Of a DNA stretch of 64,000 nt, positions 1 to 11,507 are shown in pieces. The notes beneath the pieces are model-generated. The model made no database searches. It was not told the origin of the DNA and worked only from the letters and a program-made list of their open reading frames with translations. Location of the stretch: assembly GCF_009727055.1 (NCBI RefSeq), contig NC_052353.1:45084569-45148568 (forward strand), read 5' to 3'. This DNA comes from Benincasa hispida (Eukaryota > Streptophyta > Magnoliopsida > Cucurbitales > Cucurbitaceae). The first letter of the stretch is position 1. Each line of letters opens with the position of its first letter. A program made the translations under genes and the position numbers.

Positions 1-1450
1 TATGAACTCCTACCAATGAAGCTAGTCCTTTGATTTGTATGGGTGAGAGTGACCAGATCGGCAACTCAATAAGCCTACCATTTTGGGCACTCATCTGATT
101 AAGGAGCTGGAGAACATAGCTACACAAGATGGAATTCACTTATTCTTTAATGTCGGGATAAGTGGATAAATTGCTCCCTAAGGGCTGATTTCGAGACTTG
201 AACAATCTGGCGCCACACCCTCTCTAGGCCAAAGAAGGGTTTGGTCATAGTTGGACTATGATTTACTGTTCATCAATGGTACTTAAGGAGATAGAAATAA
301 GTAAGGGTGAAAACGGTAATTTTTGCCTAGTTATACTTATGAGTAATTTGTGAAGGGTCATCGCACTATTGACTGGTTATATTCAATGAACACAGAAATA
401 TATTTATAGTGCAAGAGCGTAGCTGTCAGTCTTTAGTGGAGTGACCGAGAGTTAATAAATGTTGAATAATTTAATTAAAAGAGTTTAATCAATTATTCAA
501 GTACCATTGGAGCTTCAATCTACAGGTCCATAAGGTCCCGTCTGTAACTCAACAAGGATTATTGAGAATTAATTTTGGATTAATTTGAATTATTCAAATT
601 AATTGAGCGAATTAATTATATCTGATATAACTAACTTAACTTAATTATATATGATATAATTAATATAATGTATTTGATGCGTTATAATCTAATGTTTATT
701 TAAGAGGAATTAAATATTTGAATATGATTCAAATATTATTTATATGAATGAGATTCAAATAATTAAATTTATTATAAATATGAATTATATTAAATACGTA
801 CACATGAGAGAAATAAAACTATAGGTTATATTGTATCTGATACAATATAAAATTTATAGGTTATGTGTTATATTTTATATAACATATAATTATATATATA
901 TATATATAATAAATTAGTTTTATTTATTTATTTATTAAATTTAATTTAATTTTCAAAATTAAAGGGAGTGAGTTACAACTCCCTCCCCTTAATTTTCTCT
1001 CACCAGATATGGGAGTAGGAGTTAAAAGGGAGATGAGCTTCTTCTCTCCAGTTTCCTATGCAGAGTGTCAAAAGATCTTGTTTTCTCTCCCACTGGATAC
1101 ACATAAGAAAAATACCTCTCTCAAACTCTCTCCCTTTTCCCAAAAGAACAAGAGCCTACACCTCTTGTGATTCTCATCCCCTATGGAGAATACAGAGGAT
1201 TACGTCTTGGTAATGTTCACATTAAGGCTTGTTTCTGTACAAATTTTTCGTGACCATTTAGAGAGAGAATACGGGAAGAAGGTTTTGGCTTTAAGGGTAA
1301 GTTGATCCAGACTCTTCCTCTTCCTTTATTGCATACTATAATTTTCTGATAATGCATAATATTTATTGTTCTGTAAACTTCGATTCTGTGAAAAACTAAA
1401 ATGGGGTCAATCCTACTTTCGCATTCGAACTTTAGCATTCCTTCAAATCC
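1..1450 (+). repeat. Ty1/copia LTR fragment, cut by the window edge
   Basis: The sequence shares an ordered series of blocks with the copia LTR at 6362-7985 and, in reverse complement, with those at 22076-23992 and 41735-43603. The blocks include a TTTGTATGGGTGAGAGTG stretch, a GGCGCCACACC stretch, a line beginning CACAGAAATATATTT, and a GGTCCATAAGGTCCC stretch followed by AT-rich DNA with an AT-dinucleotide run near 890-910. The 5' part lies outside the window. No copia PBS is visible after the apparent 3' end, so this may be a solo or 3' LTR. The right boundary is approximate. Confidence 0.7.
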
Positions 1451-3193
1451 AACTAACATGAATTTCTACTATCAAATTTGAGGATCTGAGTTCTAATATA
1501 ATCCTTTCACCTTACATATTGTCAAAATAAAAAAAAATTAAAAAAAAAAGTGGTGAACGTACGGTAGTGTGTTAAAAACAATAACTAAATAGTCAAATCC
1601 AACATTTTATCTTACGGTTCTACACTCAATCATTTTGTAAATTCTATATATAAAGGAATATCAAAGAAAGAAAAGTAAGCGAGTGAAATTAGTGAGAACT
1701 CATCTAAAAACTTCTTTGTAAATCCTCCAAGAATTGAAATTCCAGCTTCTCTCGTGGACGTAGGCCAAGCTTCCCGAACTACGTTAAAAAATATGTGTTC
1801 ATATCTCTTCTTTAACACCCTTATGTATTAATATCTTCTCTTCTCGCTAATACATTAGAAATCACCAAAACCATAAAGAAAATTTTCTTCATCTGTCTTT
1901 TGCTTCTGCTTTACATTTCCTCTTTATTGGGTACTCACATCAAATTGGTGGAAGAAGAAGTGTGCTAACATAGTGAAGGAGAATCACTTATTTACCACAT
2001 GTCAAACTAATAAAAAAATAATTTAAAAAAGCTATGAGATGACTCGTCACTCGAAACACGAAGGTTAAGCACAAAGCACGAACAAGTACTGTAAAAACAA
2101 ACAAAACTAACTGCAAGAAAGCAAGTAAAAGCACACAGAAGTTGGTATCTCAATTCAGTGAAATCCATCTGGGGGGCAGTGTACCCAAAAAAGATATTCA
2201 CTAATATTAAATAGTTAAGAAATTACAATGTAGTACTTATCTGTAATTCAAGCAATGCTACAATGACTCACATAAAGTCCAATTCACATATCACATAGGC
2301 TCTCCTTAGATGTGAGACTCCCTCTTTATTAAACTTAGGCGCCCCCGAAGTGTGTTAATATTAGTGTTGAACACTTTGGCTTCTGATAGTTGTGAGACTT
2401 TTCGCCTATTAATTATCTTCTGTTAGCTTAGTGAACTCCTTTCACTGAAGAATCTTAGATCTTCTCTAAGATAGAGAACTCCTTATCGAGAAGGAATTCT
2501 TAGGCTCCCCCTAAAGTAGAAATTATCTTCAAGATATTGAAACTTTCAATCAATGCATTCGCACATCAGAATACAAAAAGATAGATAAAAAAAAACTTCA
2601 ATGTTGCACAAATCGACTACCAAGAACAAAAATACTTTCAAACCATAAGCAAATGCAGTTATCCTAACAGAAGACCATTATTCTCCTTTTCAAACTGTAG
2701 AAAAGAAAGGAAACAAATTCCTCAATCAGAAATAAGCAACACCTCAATTAAGGAAAATATTAGGCAGAATAAATCTGTAGAAATTTTCCAAATAAGGAAA
2801 GAAAATATACTGCAGGAAATAATATTTTCTGTGACCAATGTTAAAACTACATTTGTTTAAAAAACAAATACCATAACAAGCTGCCTTAGAAAAAATATAG
2901 AGCCAACCAATAAATCTCTAACAAGCTCCTTCTTTGGTTGATATTTTTTTAAAGGAAAAATTATCACAAGCCAATCAATCAACAAAATGAGAGTTGTCAG
3001 AAATTAAGTCTAAAGAACAACAGTAACAACAAAATAGACAGAGATATTTACAACACAAATCAAACAAACTAGGTCGTCCACCTTACGATAGTCTAAATAG
3101 AAACAAACAACAAAACTACCGAAACCAAAGCCATTAAAGCAGAAACCACCAAAACCAAAACTAAAACCACCAAAACCGAGTTGTGCTCCCCCA
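1451..3193. other. non-coding AT-rich stretch, possibly a decayed SIRE-type LTR
   Basis: No ORF here resembles a known protein. The stretch lies on the downstream side of the minus-strand env-like remnant at 3240-4980 and next to a pyrimidine-rich tract that would be a polypurine tract on the minus strand, so part of it is probably the 3' LTR of that element. About 3110-3180 is a low-complexity series of ACCACCAAAACC-like units. I could not find a second LTR copy or a left boundary. Confidence 0.4.
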
Positions 3194-3212
3194 TTGTCTC
3201 CCCCTTAATCCC
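3194..3212 (-). other. candidate polypurine tract of the SIRE-type remnant
   Basis: Read on the minus strand this is GGGATTAAGGGGGAGACAA, followed at once by TGGGGGAG. A G-rich tract just before a TG is what primes plus-strand synthesis at the start of a 3' LTR. It follows the env-like pseudogene, which is where a SIRE/Maximus element would have it. The LTR itself was not confirmed. Confidence 0.4.
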
Positions 3213-3239
3213 TCATTTGATAAGATGAAACCTCACCAC

Positions 3240-4980
3240 ATCTGGACATAATGGCCCGCATCAACTACAACATTTCATCAATCTCAATCTTGTGGTCTTG
3301 AAGTTTCTGCATAATGGTATAAATATGACGAGAATCATTTGAAAATAGGTGTGGAATGCGACTTCCAAATGAGAATTCAATTAAGGCTTGACTAGGGCCA
3401 TCAAGATGAGGATTCGAAGCTAAGGTGTCAATGTTAGGGATGTGATGCCTTTGCAAGAACTTGGGATGAATAGAAAAGAAACAAGAAGAAATACCAATGG
3501 GTTTTGTAGTAGTAAGTAAGTCATGTATTTTAGGTAATAATATGCCACAGATCAATTGGGGAAAACAAATGGGTAAATTAAGGGCTTTTGACCCAATATG
3601 ATGTTTAACTTGATTCAGAACAAACACCTTATATTTAAACTGAGCCTGGGGTCCAATCTGATATATCAAAGTGGCAAGAATAGATAAGCTTGACTTATGA
3701 GATGAGGGACACCAATTTGAAATTCCAATCTTGTGAAGGAGAGCATACTTTATGTTCAACACGACATTGGGCAGTTGCCCTTTCATAGGCCATGAAAATC
3801 TAACACCTCTAGTTAGCTCAAACACTAAATCTCTCAAGGAACTGACACATTTTTATATACGAATTGGTTGATTAAGGCATGAAAAATGACAAACTAATGT
3901 CTTCTAACATGTACCTTATGAAAGTATGGACTAGTTGGGTCAATGAAATCTGAAGTCAAATTCACAATGAATTCTTGCATAAGCTAGGAATAATAAGGCC
4001 TCAAATTCAAAACTGTTCTTTCCAAACCTGCATCAAGAAGCAGCTTCATAAGTTTAAGTTATTCTTAAGTGCTCTTTAACAACTTCTTTTCATCAACAAT
4101 GTTTCTCTTCACAACATACTTCCATAAGCTTTAACCTTCTTCAGTGTGATAAGACACCCCATCTAAAGGCACCAGAGAAACATTAGAACTGATTGTTTGT
4201 TTACCTTTGGCTATTATATAGGCACGAGTGGCAAGAACGGCACGAGTATGACCCATGTCCTCATCACCAGAACTACTTCTCAAGCCCCAGTTAGAAGCTT
4301 CTTCAAAAGGGGTCTTTTTGGACACATTTTCTGATGTCTCAGGATAAGCATCAACTTCAACTTCAACATTTTCATTCTTCTTTCAATGTAGCTCAGATAG
4401 GGGAGTATCATTATCAACATCTTCATCAGTAGTGCTAGGGGTTTTCTTAGAATTCTGTTTGCTAGCTTAAGGATCAATATCATCAGAGACCTCAACATCT
4501 TGATTCTCAACATCCTTTATACCAATAACATTTGTGTCAACATCTATAATTCCCTGATCAGACATAACAGTTGTCATAACAACCTATTATCAGATTGAAC
4601 TAATTCTCTAGGGACAACACTTTCAATGTTCACATCGACAACAACATTTTCCAAATTACTAATATAAGGGAGAGTGGATACATGAGAAATATTTTCAAAC
4701 ACAGCCTTTTCAACGAGATCATTCAAAGCATTCTCATCAGACACAATAACATCTTCTTCTTTCATTCAATTCAAGAATACTAATATTCTCATTCTCAGTT
4801 AAACTAGATTCAGACAAATTTTACTCGACAACACTAGAGAAAGAAACATAATTCTCATAAGCAAATAACATACTCTCTATAACTCTAACTTCCTTGTGAA
4901 CACCAGTCGAGACGAACAAACAAGAGCCTAAGCTGGAACGGTTGAGACAACCAGAAACCCATGATTTTTCGAGGGGACCT
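3240..4980 (-). pseudogene. decayed env-like ORF of a SIRE/Maximus-type copia element
   Basis: The longest open piece (3265-3837, minus strand, 190 codons) has the organisation of the env-like or 'putative plant transposon' protein that follows pol in SIRE-type copia elements. It has a hydrophobic, Leu/Ile-rich block with a SNWCPSSHKSS-type motif and a LPICFPQLICGILL block. Upstream on the minus strand, 4131-4765 gives acidic, Glu/Asp/Val-rich fragments with an intact SNWGLRSSSGDEDMG motif, matching the acidic N-terminal part of such ORFs. Several stops and frame changes break the reading frame. The pol remnant at 4985-6355 lies directly upstream on the same strand. No signal peptide or clear membrane anchor was recognised, so whether it was ever an envelope protein is unproven. 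Confidence 0.55.
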
Positions 4981-4984
4981 GTCA

Positions 4985-6355
4985 TAAAGAAACTGTCAAC
5001 AATTCAAATTTAAAAAGAAATTTGAAATTAAAACACAATTAAACTTCTTTATGCCTTGACCAACCACTTGATTATCCACTTGGGCTTGCCAACTTGAGAG
5101 GCCAAGTTCCACGTCTGACCGGCCCACTAGATTGATTGCTATGCCTTCAAAATACATAGGCTCTAAGCATCGCATTAGTCAACCAAAGAACTATTAGTAT
5201 CAAATGTGTGTAATAAAAAATAATCACTTGTGTCATTAACGTTAATTATCCTTTTAAGACTGAACAAGTGATTGGTTTCGGGACAGGACTGATATCTGAC
5301 ACAAACACCAACAACAAAGGCAATATCACGTCTGCTTGCTGTTAGATGAAATAAACTTCCATTGATACTTTTGTAAATGCTCTCATCAACTTGAGTTCCT
5401 TCTGAATCTTTATGAATTTTAGCATGAGTGGGAACAGGGGTTCATTTAACACTAGGCTTTTCGAGACCAAACTACTTGACAATGTTCTTGGTATATTTAC
5501 TTTGGGAAATAAAAATTCCCTCATTTAGTTGTTTGATCTGAAATCTAAGAAAATAGGATTGTTCTCCTACTATGCTCATTTCGAATTCCTTCTTCATTTG
5601 TTTCACAAAGAGTTCTACCATCTCTTATGACATCCCTCCAAAGACGACATTATCAACATAAATCTAAACAATCACAAACTTTTTAACAAAAAGAGTTTTA
5701 TCTACCCTTCCTAACTATACCCATTGTTTATAAGAAATTTAGTCAGGCATTCATACCAAGATCTATTTGAGCCCATAGAGGGCTTTGTTGAGTTTATACA
5801 CATAATCAGGATGAGAATGAACCATAAATTCTTTTGGCTGCTCAACATACATTTCCTCATTGAGATATCTATTCAAGAAAGAATTGTTTACATCCATCTG
5901 ATACAATTTGAACTTTAGAAGGCAAGTTATTCCAAGTAGAAGTTTGTTAGCCTCTAGTCTAGCTATTGGAGCAAAGGTTTCATCAAAATAAACACCTTCT
6001 ATTTGAGTATACCTCTAAGCAACCAATCTAGCTTTATTTCGACATTGTCATTTCCATTAGATTTGTTCTTAAATATCCATTTTGTGCTATAACATTAATA
6101 GACTCTAATCGAAGGACAAGAGACTAGACATTATTTCTCACAAACTTCCTGAGCTCTTATTAAATTGCATTGGCCCAACATGCATCCTTGAGTGCTTTTT
6201 CAACATTTATTGGTTCAGCGGGAAAGGTGAAGAAAATATTACTGATCATCTTCAGATAATGCATTGTATCTTTCTTTCTGGTAGTCACTTCTTCTTCAAG
6301 ATAACCAATAATGTTGTAAAGTGCTACAAATGGTCTGATCCTGACCATTCATTTA
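4985..6355 (-). pseudogene. SIRE/Maximus-type copia pol remnant (RT and RNase H)
   Basis: Reading the minus strand from 6355 leftwards, the fragments follow copia pol order. A TTRKK...PINVEKALKDACW linker (6160-6348) comes first. Reverse transcriptase follows, with a stretch around 5790-5990 matching the conserved QMDV/AFLNG region. The polymerase box near 5640-5680 reads YVDNVVFGG, so the second catalytic Asp of YxDD has become Asn. A C-terminal part with a KYTKNIVK segment and an RYQSCPETNH segment (5020-5520) leads into RNase H. In-frame stops and frameshifts occur throughout. The FGG ending after the YVDD box is typical of the SIRE lineage. The left end runs into the env-like remnant. The right end stops abruptly at the 5' LTR of copia element F, so this element was truncated there. 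Confidence 0.65.
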
Positions 6356-6361
6356 TTAGAC

Positions 6362-7985
6362 ATGCGAGCGGAGATGCTCTATACAAAATAGTTTGTATAA
6401 GATCGGACCACGAAATGTTTAGTCTTGTTATATAACACTGTTTATGAAAGAGACTTTCATTTCACTAGGATGACCATAGGTAACATAACCTTAATCTTGA
6501 TTGAGTTGGGAACTTCTGCCTGTGAGGGAGGTTCTTTAATTTGTATGGGTGCGAGTGGCCAAATCATCGACTCAAACCTCCCACTTTGGGGATTCATCTG
6601 ATTGGAGAGCTAAGAACTCAGCTACACAAGATGGACTTCACTCTTTCATCGATTAGGAGTAAGTAGATAAATTATTCCCTTAAGGGTTGATTTCGAGGCT
6701 TGAACAATGTGGCGCCACACCTTCTCTTTGCCCGAGAAGGATTTACTCATGGTAGGACTATGATGTATTGTTCATTAGAGAAACCAATGGTTCTTATTAG
6801 ATGTAATTACAGGGGCAAAACGATAAATTGGCCTGACTGTACATACGAGCGATTTGTGAAGGGTCATTATACTGTTGATTGATTATATCCAATGGACACA
6901 GAAATATATTTGTAGCGCAAATAGTGCAGCTATCAATATTTAGTGGAGTGCCAAACAGTTAACAAATGGTGGATATTGTGATTAAAGAGTTTAGTCAGTT
7001 ATTCACGTACCTTTGGAGCTTCAAGATACAGGTCCATAAGGTCCCCGTAGCTCAATGGATTCATGTTGAGAATAAGTTTTTGGTGTAGTTTGAAGTGTTC
7101 AAATTAACAAGAGGAAATTTAATTATATATGATATAATTAAATTGCTTCAATTATATGTGATATAATTGTTTAGATGCATTAGATACATTAACTGGAGGA
7201 ATTATTATTAAATTCCATAAATAAGAAAAAGAACTATGGTTTATACATTGCATGAGATTTGATATTAAAACTATAGGTTATGAATATATTATTTATTTGT
7301 AATTAAAGCAATTATGGGATAACTAGTTTCGGTTTTTTCTCCTAATAACCAACTTAGTGGAAAGTTGTGATCAGCCATGGTAACTGATGGATAAAAGAAA
7401 AATCGTTTTCATTTTTTCGTTATGTGATTTGATACATGATTGACAATCATACACACAAAAGTAAAAAGCTATAAGGTAGCTTGATAGCATAAACGATCGT
7501 GCATCGAGTTTGCTATACAATAGACACTCATTTTCTAAACGATCGAGTACTCAATCTATACGATAGACTCTAGATTTCTCCCACTTACTCCATCGTCTAT
7601 GCAATCATTCAATTCCTCCTTCCCTCTACCAAATCCATATAGAGCCCATAACTCCTAGATTCTCATGCCGAGAATACCAAGGTAGCCTCTTGATGCTGTC
7701 TGCATACAGCTCGAGGGTCGAGTGTGATTTGTTCCTGTTCAAGGAGATTGCTAAGGTGTGACGTTTGTGCTATTGAAAGTTCATACTGTTAGGTCGAGGG
7801 AAACGAGAAGAAAAGTTCGTCAAGGGTATGTTCACTTGATCCTTAGTGTTAATTTTATGAAGCATGCCGTAATTTATAGTTTTTTGCATAACTGGTGTTG
7901 TTTGATTGTAAATGTGTATCTTCTGTCACAATAGGGTTTGGAATGATCTTGTTTCCACTCACTAGTTCTCTATAGAGTTTTTTCA
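6362..7985 (+). repeat. 5' LTR of copia element F
   Basis: It aligns block by block with the reverse complement of the LTR at 22076-23992, including the GTTTAGTCTTGTTATATAAC region, the GGCGCCACACC block, the AT-rich centre and the GGTATTCTCGG-like exon-side end. It ends with TTTCA two bases before a tRNA-Met-type PBS, as expected for a copia 5' LTR. Compared with the 1917-base LTR of element G it lacks roughly the first 300 bases, so its left end is truncated against the SIRE-type remnant. Confidence 0.75.
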
Positions 7986-7987
7986 AT

Positions 7988-8000
7988 TGGTATCAAAGCC
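7988..8000 (+). other. primer binding site of copia element F (initiator tRNA-Met type)
   Basis: TGGTATCAAAGCC differs at one position from TGGTATCAGAGCC, the usual plant copia PBS complementary to the 3' end of initiator tRNA-Met. It sits two bases after the LTR end (CA at 7984-7985), the normal spacing. Confidence 0.85.
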
Positions 8001-8754
8001 AGATTGTTCTTATAGTTCAAATTCCATTGATGCATCGAATTACAGTTACAGTCTTGGTGGGTTTTATGAATTCTGCAATGCGTTTAAATGTTAGATGTAG
8101 TTGTGGATGTGAATCGATGAATGTTTTGGGATGACTGCCTCTGTTTATTTTAGCCTTCTTTATGTTTCAAGTTCATTTGTAAGGGCCTCTATGTTTTTGG
8201 GCATAATGTTTGTGCTATCGAGTCTGTATTCAAAGTGTTTGAGTCTGTAAGTGTCGTTCGTGAAGAAGCTTCAGCGCATAAAGATGTCGTTCTCATTGAG
8301 GAAGAAGACTAAAGGTTGGTCATATCGTGTAGCCCAGGCTAAACGATCTTTTAGATTTGGTTACGTGATCGTGTAGAAAAGTTATACTCGATCGTGTAGT
8401 ATTTGTTAAACAATCGCATGGTTGATGCTAAGTGATTGTGTAAAGAGTTTACTTGGTCGTATTGCATTGGCTACTCGATCGTGTAGACGCTGAGGTAAAC
8501 GATTGTTGAATTATAATACTTGTCTCATGGTAGGCAGGCGCACTAAATGATTGAGTTAGTTAGCATGCTTCATCGCATAGTCACTGGTTACTTGATCACT
8601 TAGTATATGATACTTGACGCTTGCTCTGCGATTCTTTAGACAATCCTACTTCACCGTAAATTTGTATATAGTTCTCAAAATTAAGAGAACCTTGTATCTA
8701 TTTCTTGTTTAGTTGAACAATCACATTCTGTTTCTTTTTCATTCAAGGAAGCGT
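8001..8754 (+). other. leader of copia element F with degenerate CGATCG/GTGTAG repeats; gag deleted
   Basis: From about 8330 to 8610 the leader carries many imperfect copies of a motif like ACTCGATCGTGTAG, the same repeat that fills 27545-28140 in the leader of element G. After 8690 the sequence switches directly to pre-integrase coding sequence. Gag and the protease core present in G (26500-27454) are absent here, so an internal deletion joined leader to pol. No translatable gag start remains. Confidence 0.6.
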
Positions 8755-9774
8755 TCATTATGAAAATTGGTGTCACGATTTGTTCAGCTAAACTAGAAGA
8801 CAATTTATATGTATTAAGACCAACTGAATCAAAAGAACTAAATCATGAGATGTTTAAAACTTTGAATACTCAAACTAAAAGGCAAAGAATTTCTCCAAGT
8901 AACAATAATATGATTCTTTGGCATATGAGATTAGATCACATAAATCTTGATAGGATTGAGATACTGGTAAAGAATGGACTTCTAAGCGAGTTAGAAGATG
9001 ATTCATTACCTTCATGTGAATCCTATCTTGAAGGAAAAATGACTAAAAGACTTTTTAATGAAAAAAGGTTATAGAGCCAAAGAGCCCTTAGAGTTCACAC
9101 GTTTAGATCTTTGTGGTCCAATGAATGTAAAAGCTATAGGAGGCTATCAATACTTCATCTCTTCCATAGATTATTATTCGAGGTATAGTTACTTATACCT
9201 AATGGGACATCAGTCTGAAGTCCTTGAAAAGTTCAAGAAGTATAAAGTTGAAGTTGAAAACCTATTAGGAACAACGATTAAAACATTCGATCAGATCAGG
9301 GTGGAGAGTACATGGATTTAGCATTCCAACACTATATGATAGAAAATAGAATCCAATCCCAACTTTTAGCACTTAGTGCACCTCAGCAAAATGGTATATC
9401 AGAAATAAAAAATAAAACCTTGCAAGACATGGTTCGTTCTATGATGAGCTATGCTCAATTGCCTAGCTCGCTTTGGGGATATGCAGTAGAGACTGCAGTT
9501 CATATCTTGAACAATGTTCCCTCGAAAAGTATTTCTGAAATGCCTTTCTAGTTATGGAGGGGGCGTAAACCTAGATTTTGTTACTTCATAACCTTGGGTT
9601 GTCATGCACATGTGTTAGTGACAAATACTAAGAAGTTGAAGCCTAGTTCAAGGTTATGACAGTTTGTTGGTTACCCTAAGGAAACGAGATGTGGTCTGTT
9701 CTATGACCTTCAAGAAAATAAGGTGTTTGTATCAACGAATGGTATATTCTTGGAGAAATACCACATGAGATATC
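8755..9774 (+). pseudogene. copia integrase region of element F
   Basis: The first piece (8760-9074) is the GAG-pre-integrase region, with an LWHMRLDHINLDRIEIL segment supplying the zinc-binding His residues. The next piece (9058-9321) is the start of the integrase core, with LDLCGPMN around the first catalytic Asp. A single-base frameshift follows, and in the shifted frame RSDQGGEYMD supplies the second Asp. The third piece (9312-9551) has NGISEIKNKTL, keeping the Glu. From 9552 to 9774 a GRKPR...GCHAHV segment continues the C-terminal region, with one stop, until it is cut by element A. It cannot encode a working enzyme because of the frameshift and stops. The lineage inside copia was not settled. 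Confidence 0.75.
9770..9774. repeat. target site duplication ATATC of element A (partner at 20741-20745)
   Basis: ATATC precedes the TGATAACG start of A and follows its ACGCATCA end. Five-base duplications are normal for gypsy insertions. The copia reading frame continues across the site when one copy is removed. Confidence 0.95.
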
Positions 9775-11436
9775 TGATAACGTGCAAAAATGCATGTTAT
9801 TACAGTGCTAAGTTCTTAAACAATGTTGGTTTGCGTTGATAAAATATGTTAGATTGCGTGTAAAAAGCATTAAGTTTATAACATTGCGATCGCATGCGTT
9901 CATCGCATAGGAACAGTTAATTTTTATGTTTGTATGTAGAATATGCATTAACGCAAGGCGAAAAGCGTGATCACAAGAGATCAATAGACGAGCGTAGCAT
10001 TACTGCAAGGCCTTGCGGTGATTTATATTCGCAAACAACTGCTCAAGAAGGATTTTCGTATAGAGCCGGCTCAACTTGGTGGGCACATCTGGGTGAAAGG
10101 CATAATTAATCATGATGGGACAGAAAGCTGATGATGGTCGAAACCGAATTAAGTTCACAGTTGCTAACGATAAAAAGTACATTCAGATTTTCGATGAAAA
10201 ATATTCGACGCATCAGTCAGGGAATTAAAGACATCCCATCTGTGCAATCATAAGAGAGAAGCCGCCCTTCACCCCGAAGCTTTATAAATACCAAAAGCAT
10301 CCTTCAGAAAAGAGATTCTATTCAGTTAGCTCAGCACGTGTTTGTTCATAATTTTTGTTTTATCTTGAAGAATGCGGAGAAAGAGAAGAGTACAGATGCC
10401 AGAAGATCACTCAGGGTAACTCGAGAGAGAACCCGGAGGCATAAAAGCAGAGAGCGAGCTGACTCTCGCAAGAGCGAGATTATTTTTTCAACACGAGTAG
10501 AAAAGACAGTGTAAAAGCCTGGGAAGCAAGAGATTGCTACCAGGCTCTTTATTCTCTTCTTGCATTGTTATTTTGTACTTCATCTTTATATTTATACAAT
10601 GGAAGTTATTATTCTACATCTGTTCACACTCTTGGCACGCATGAGTAGCTAAACTTGTCAAATGAGTTGAGAAGAACTAAGCTAACATGACCTAGGATGT
10701 TCATTGCTTGCGATTATCTTGTGTTATGTTGTGCCAAACGTCCATTTAGAGCTACTCGAGAAAGGGTCTAAAGAAAGAACCTAAGACTTGAGAGAGCTAG
10801 GTTAGAATCTAGACTCGAGAGAGCAAGATTTGAACTGCATAAACAAGAGATAGGGACTTAGAGATAAGCTCTGTTTGCCAACCTGCATCACATGCATCCT
10901 AGAGATAGGAATGATATTATGTGGTCGCCTTATTTTTCAATGTGTCATTTGGTCATCGCATAAATAAGAATAGAGGCTTATGTGTAGGTCTTATAGACTT
11001 ATCGCATATATCGCATGTGTTTTAGCATTAGAAGTCGTAGCATTCACATCGACAGATGGTTTACTATTGTATGTGTGTTGCATGATTGTATAGCATGAAC
11101 GCATCCTAGGAACTGTTAGCCAAAACCCTTCTCAACCCGTTCACTGCATACTCATCGTATCTTTTGTTTTATCAACTCTTTTCGAACTCCGCCGCATTTG
11201 TTTATTTTCATTACCGCAACAAACAAAACTAAGAACTATTTGAGTTATCAGTTACTGCAAAGTCTTCTGAAAAATTACCACCGCAACCAGTTTTCTCCAG
11301 TCCCTGAGTTCGACCCTGGACTTACCAGGAAACTCAGTGGGGTTTACATTTGGATTCCACAGAGAAAACATGAGTGCTTAACACATTTTCATCATCGCAT
11401 TTCATCCATAATCCCACCTTATAAAATAACGCATCA
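9775..11436 (+). repeat. 5' LTR of element A (LTR type 1)
   Basis: The 1662-base repeat begins TGATAACG and ends GCATCA. It matches the split 3' LTR at 17420-20740 and, in reverse complement, the LTRs at 29586-31259 and 49714-51420. Features visible in it are a hairpin in the first 28 bases, a TATA box at 10282-10290, several ACTCGAGAGAG-type motifs near 10750-10830, and a GAGTTCGACCC motif near 11306-11316 that all relatives share. Confidence 0.9.
10282..10290 (+). promoter_or_regulatory. TATA box in the 5' LTR of element A
   Basis: TTATAAATA lies in a GAAGC-TTTATAAATACC context. The same TATAAATACC context recurs at the matching place in the 3' LTR (17897), the solo LTR (about 19064) and, on the minus strand, near 30741, 50900 and 63025. 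Conservation in every LTR copy supports it as the core promoter. Transcription would start about 30 bases downstream, marking the U3/R boundary. Confidence 0.65.
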
Positions 11437-11440
11437 GTTT

Positions 11441-11459
11441 TTTGCGCCATTGTCGGGGA
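11441..11459 (+). other. primer binding site of element A (tRNA-Asp type, degenerate)
   Basis: TTTGCGCCATTGTCGGGGA resembles TGGCGCCGTTGCCGGGG, the complement of the plant tRNA-Asp 3' end used by Athila elements, with several mismatches. It starts five bases after the 5' LTR end. The same site in element C reads TGGTGCCATTGCTGGGGA. Confidence 0.75.
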
Positions 11460-11507
11460 CTTCGGCAAAATAGTGTGCTAACGGTAATTTTTCTGATTTC
11501 TTTGCAG

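Noticed and set aside
11303..11320. tRNA gene suggested by GTTCGACCC
   Set aside because: No acceptor stem, D-arm or anticodon arm can be drawn around it. It is a conserved LTR motif.
11480..11507. 5' leader intron ending in TTTCTTTGCAG
   Set aside because: The stretch is conserved in A, B and C and looks like an acceptor, but the only nearby donor-like GTAATT would give an intron of about 30 bases, too short for plants. A donor in the LTR sense strand was not seen.
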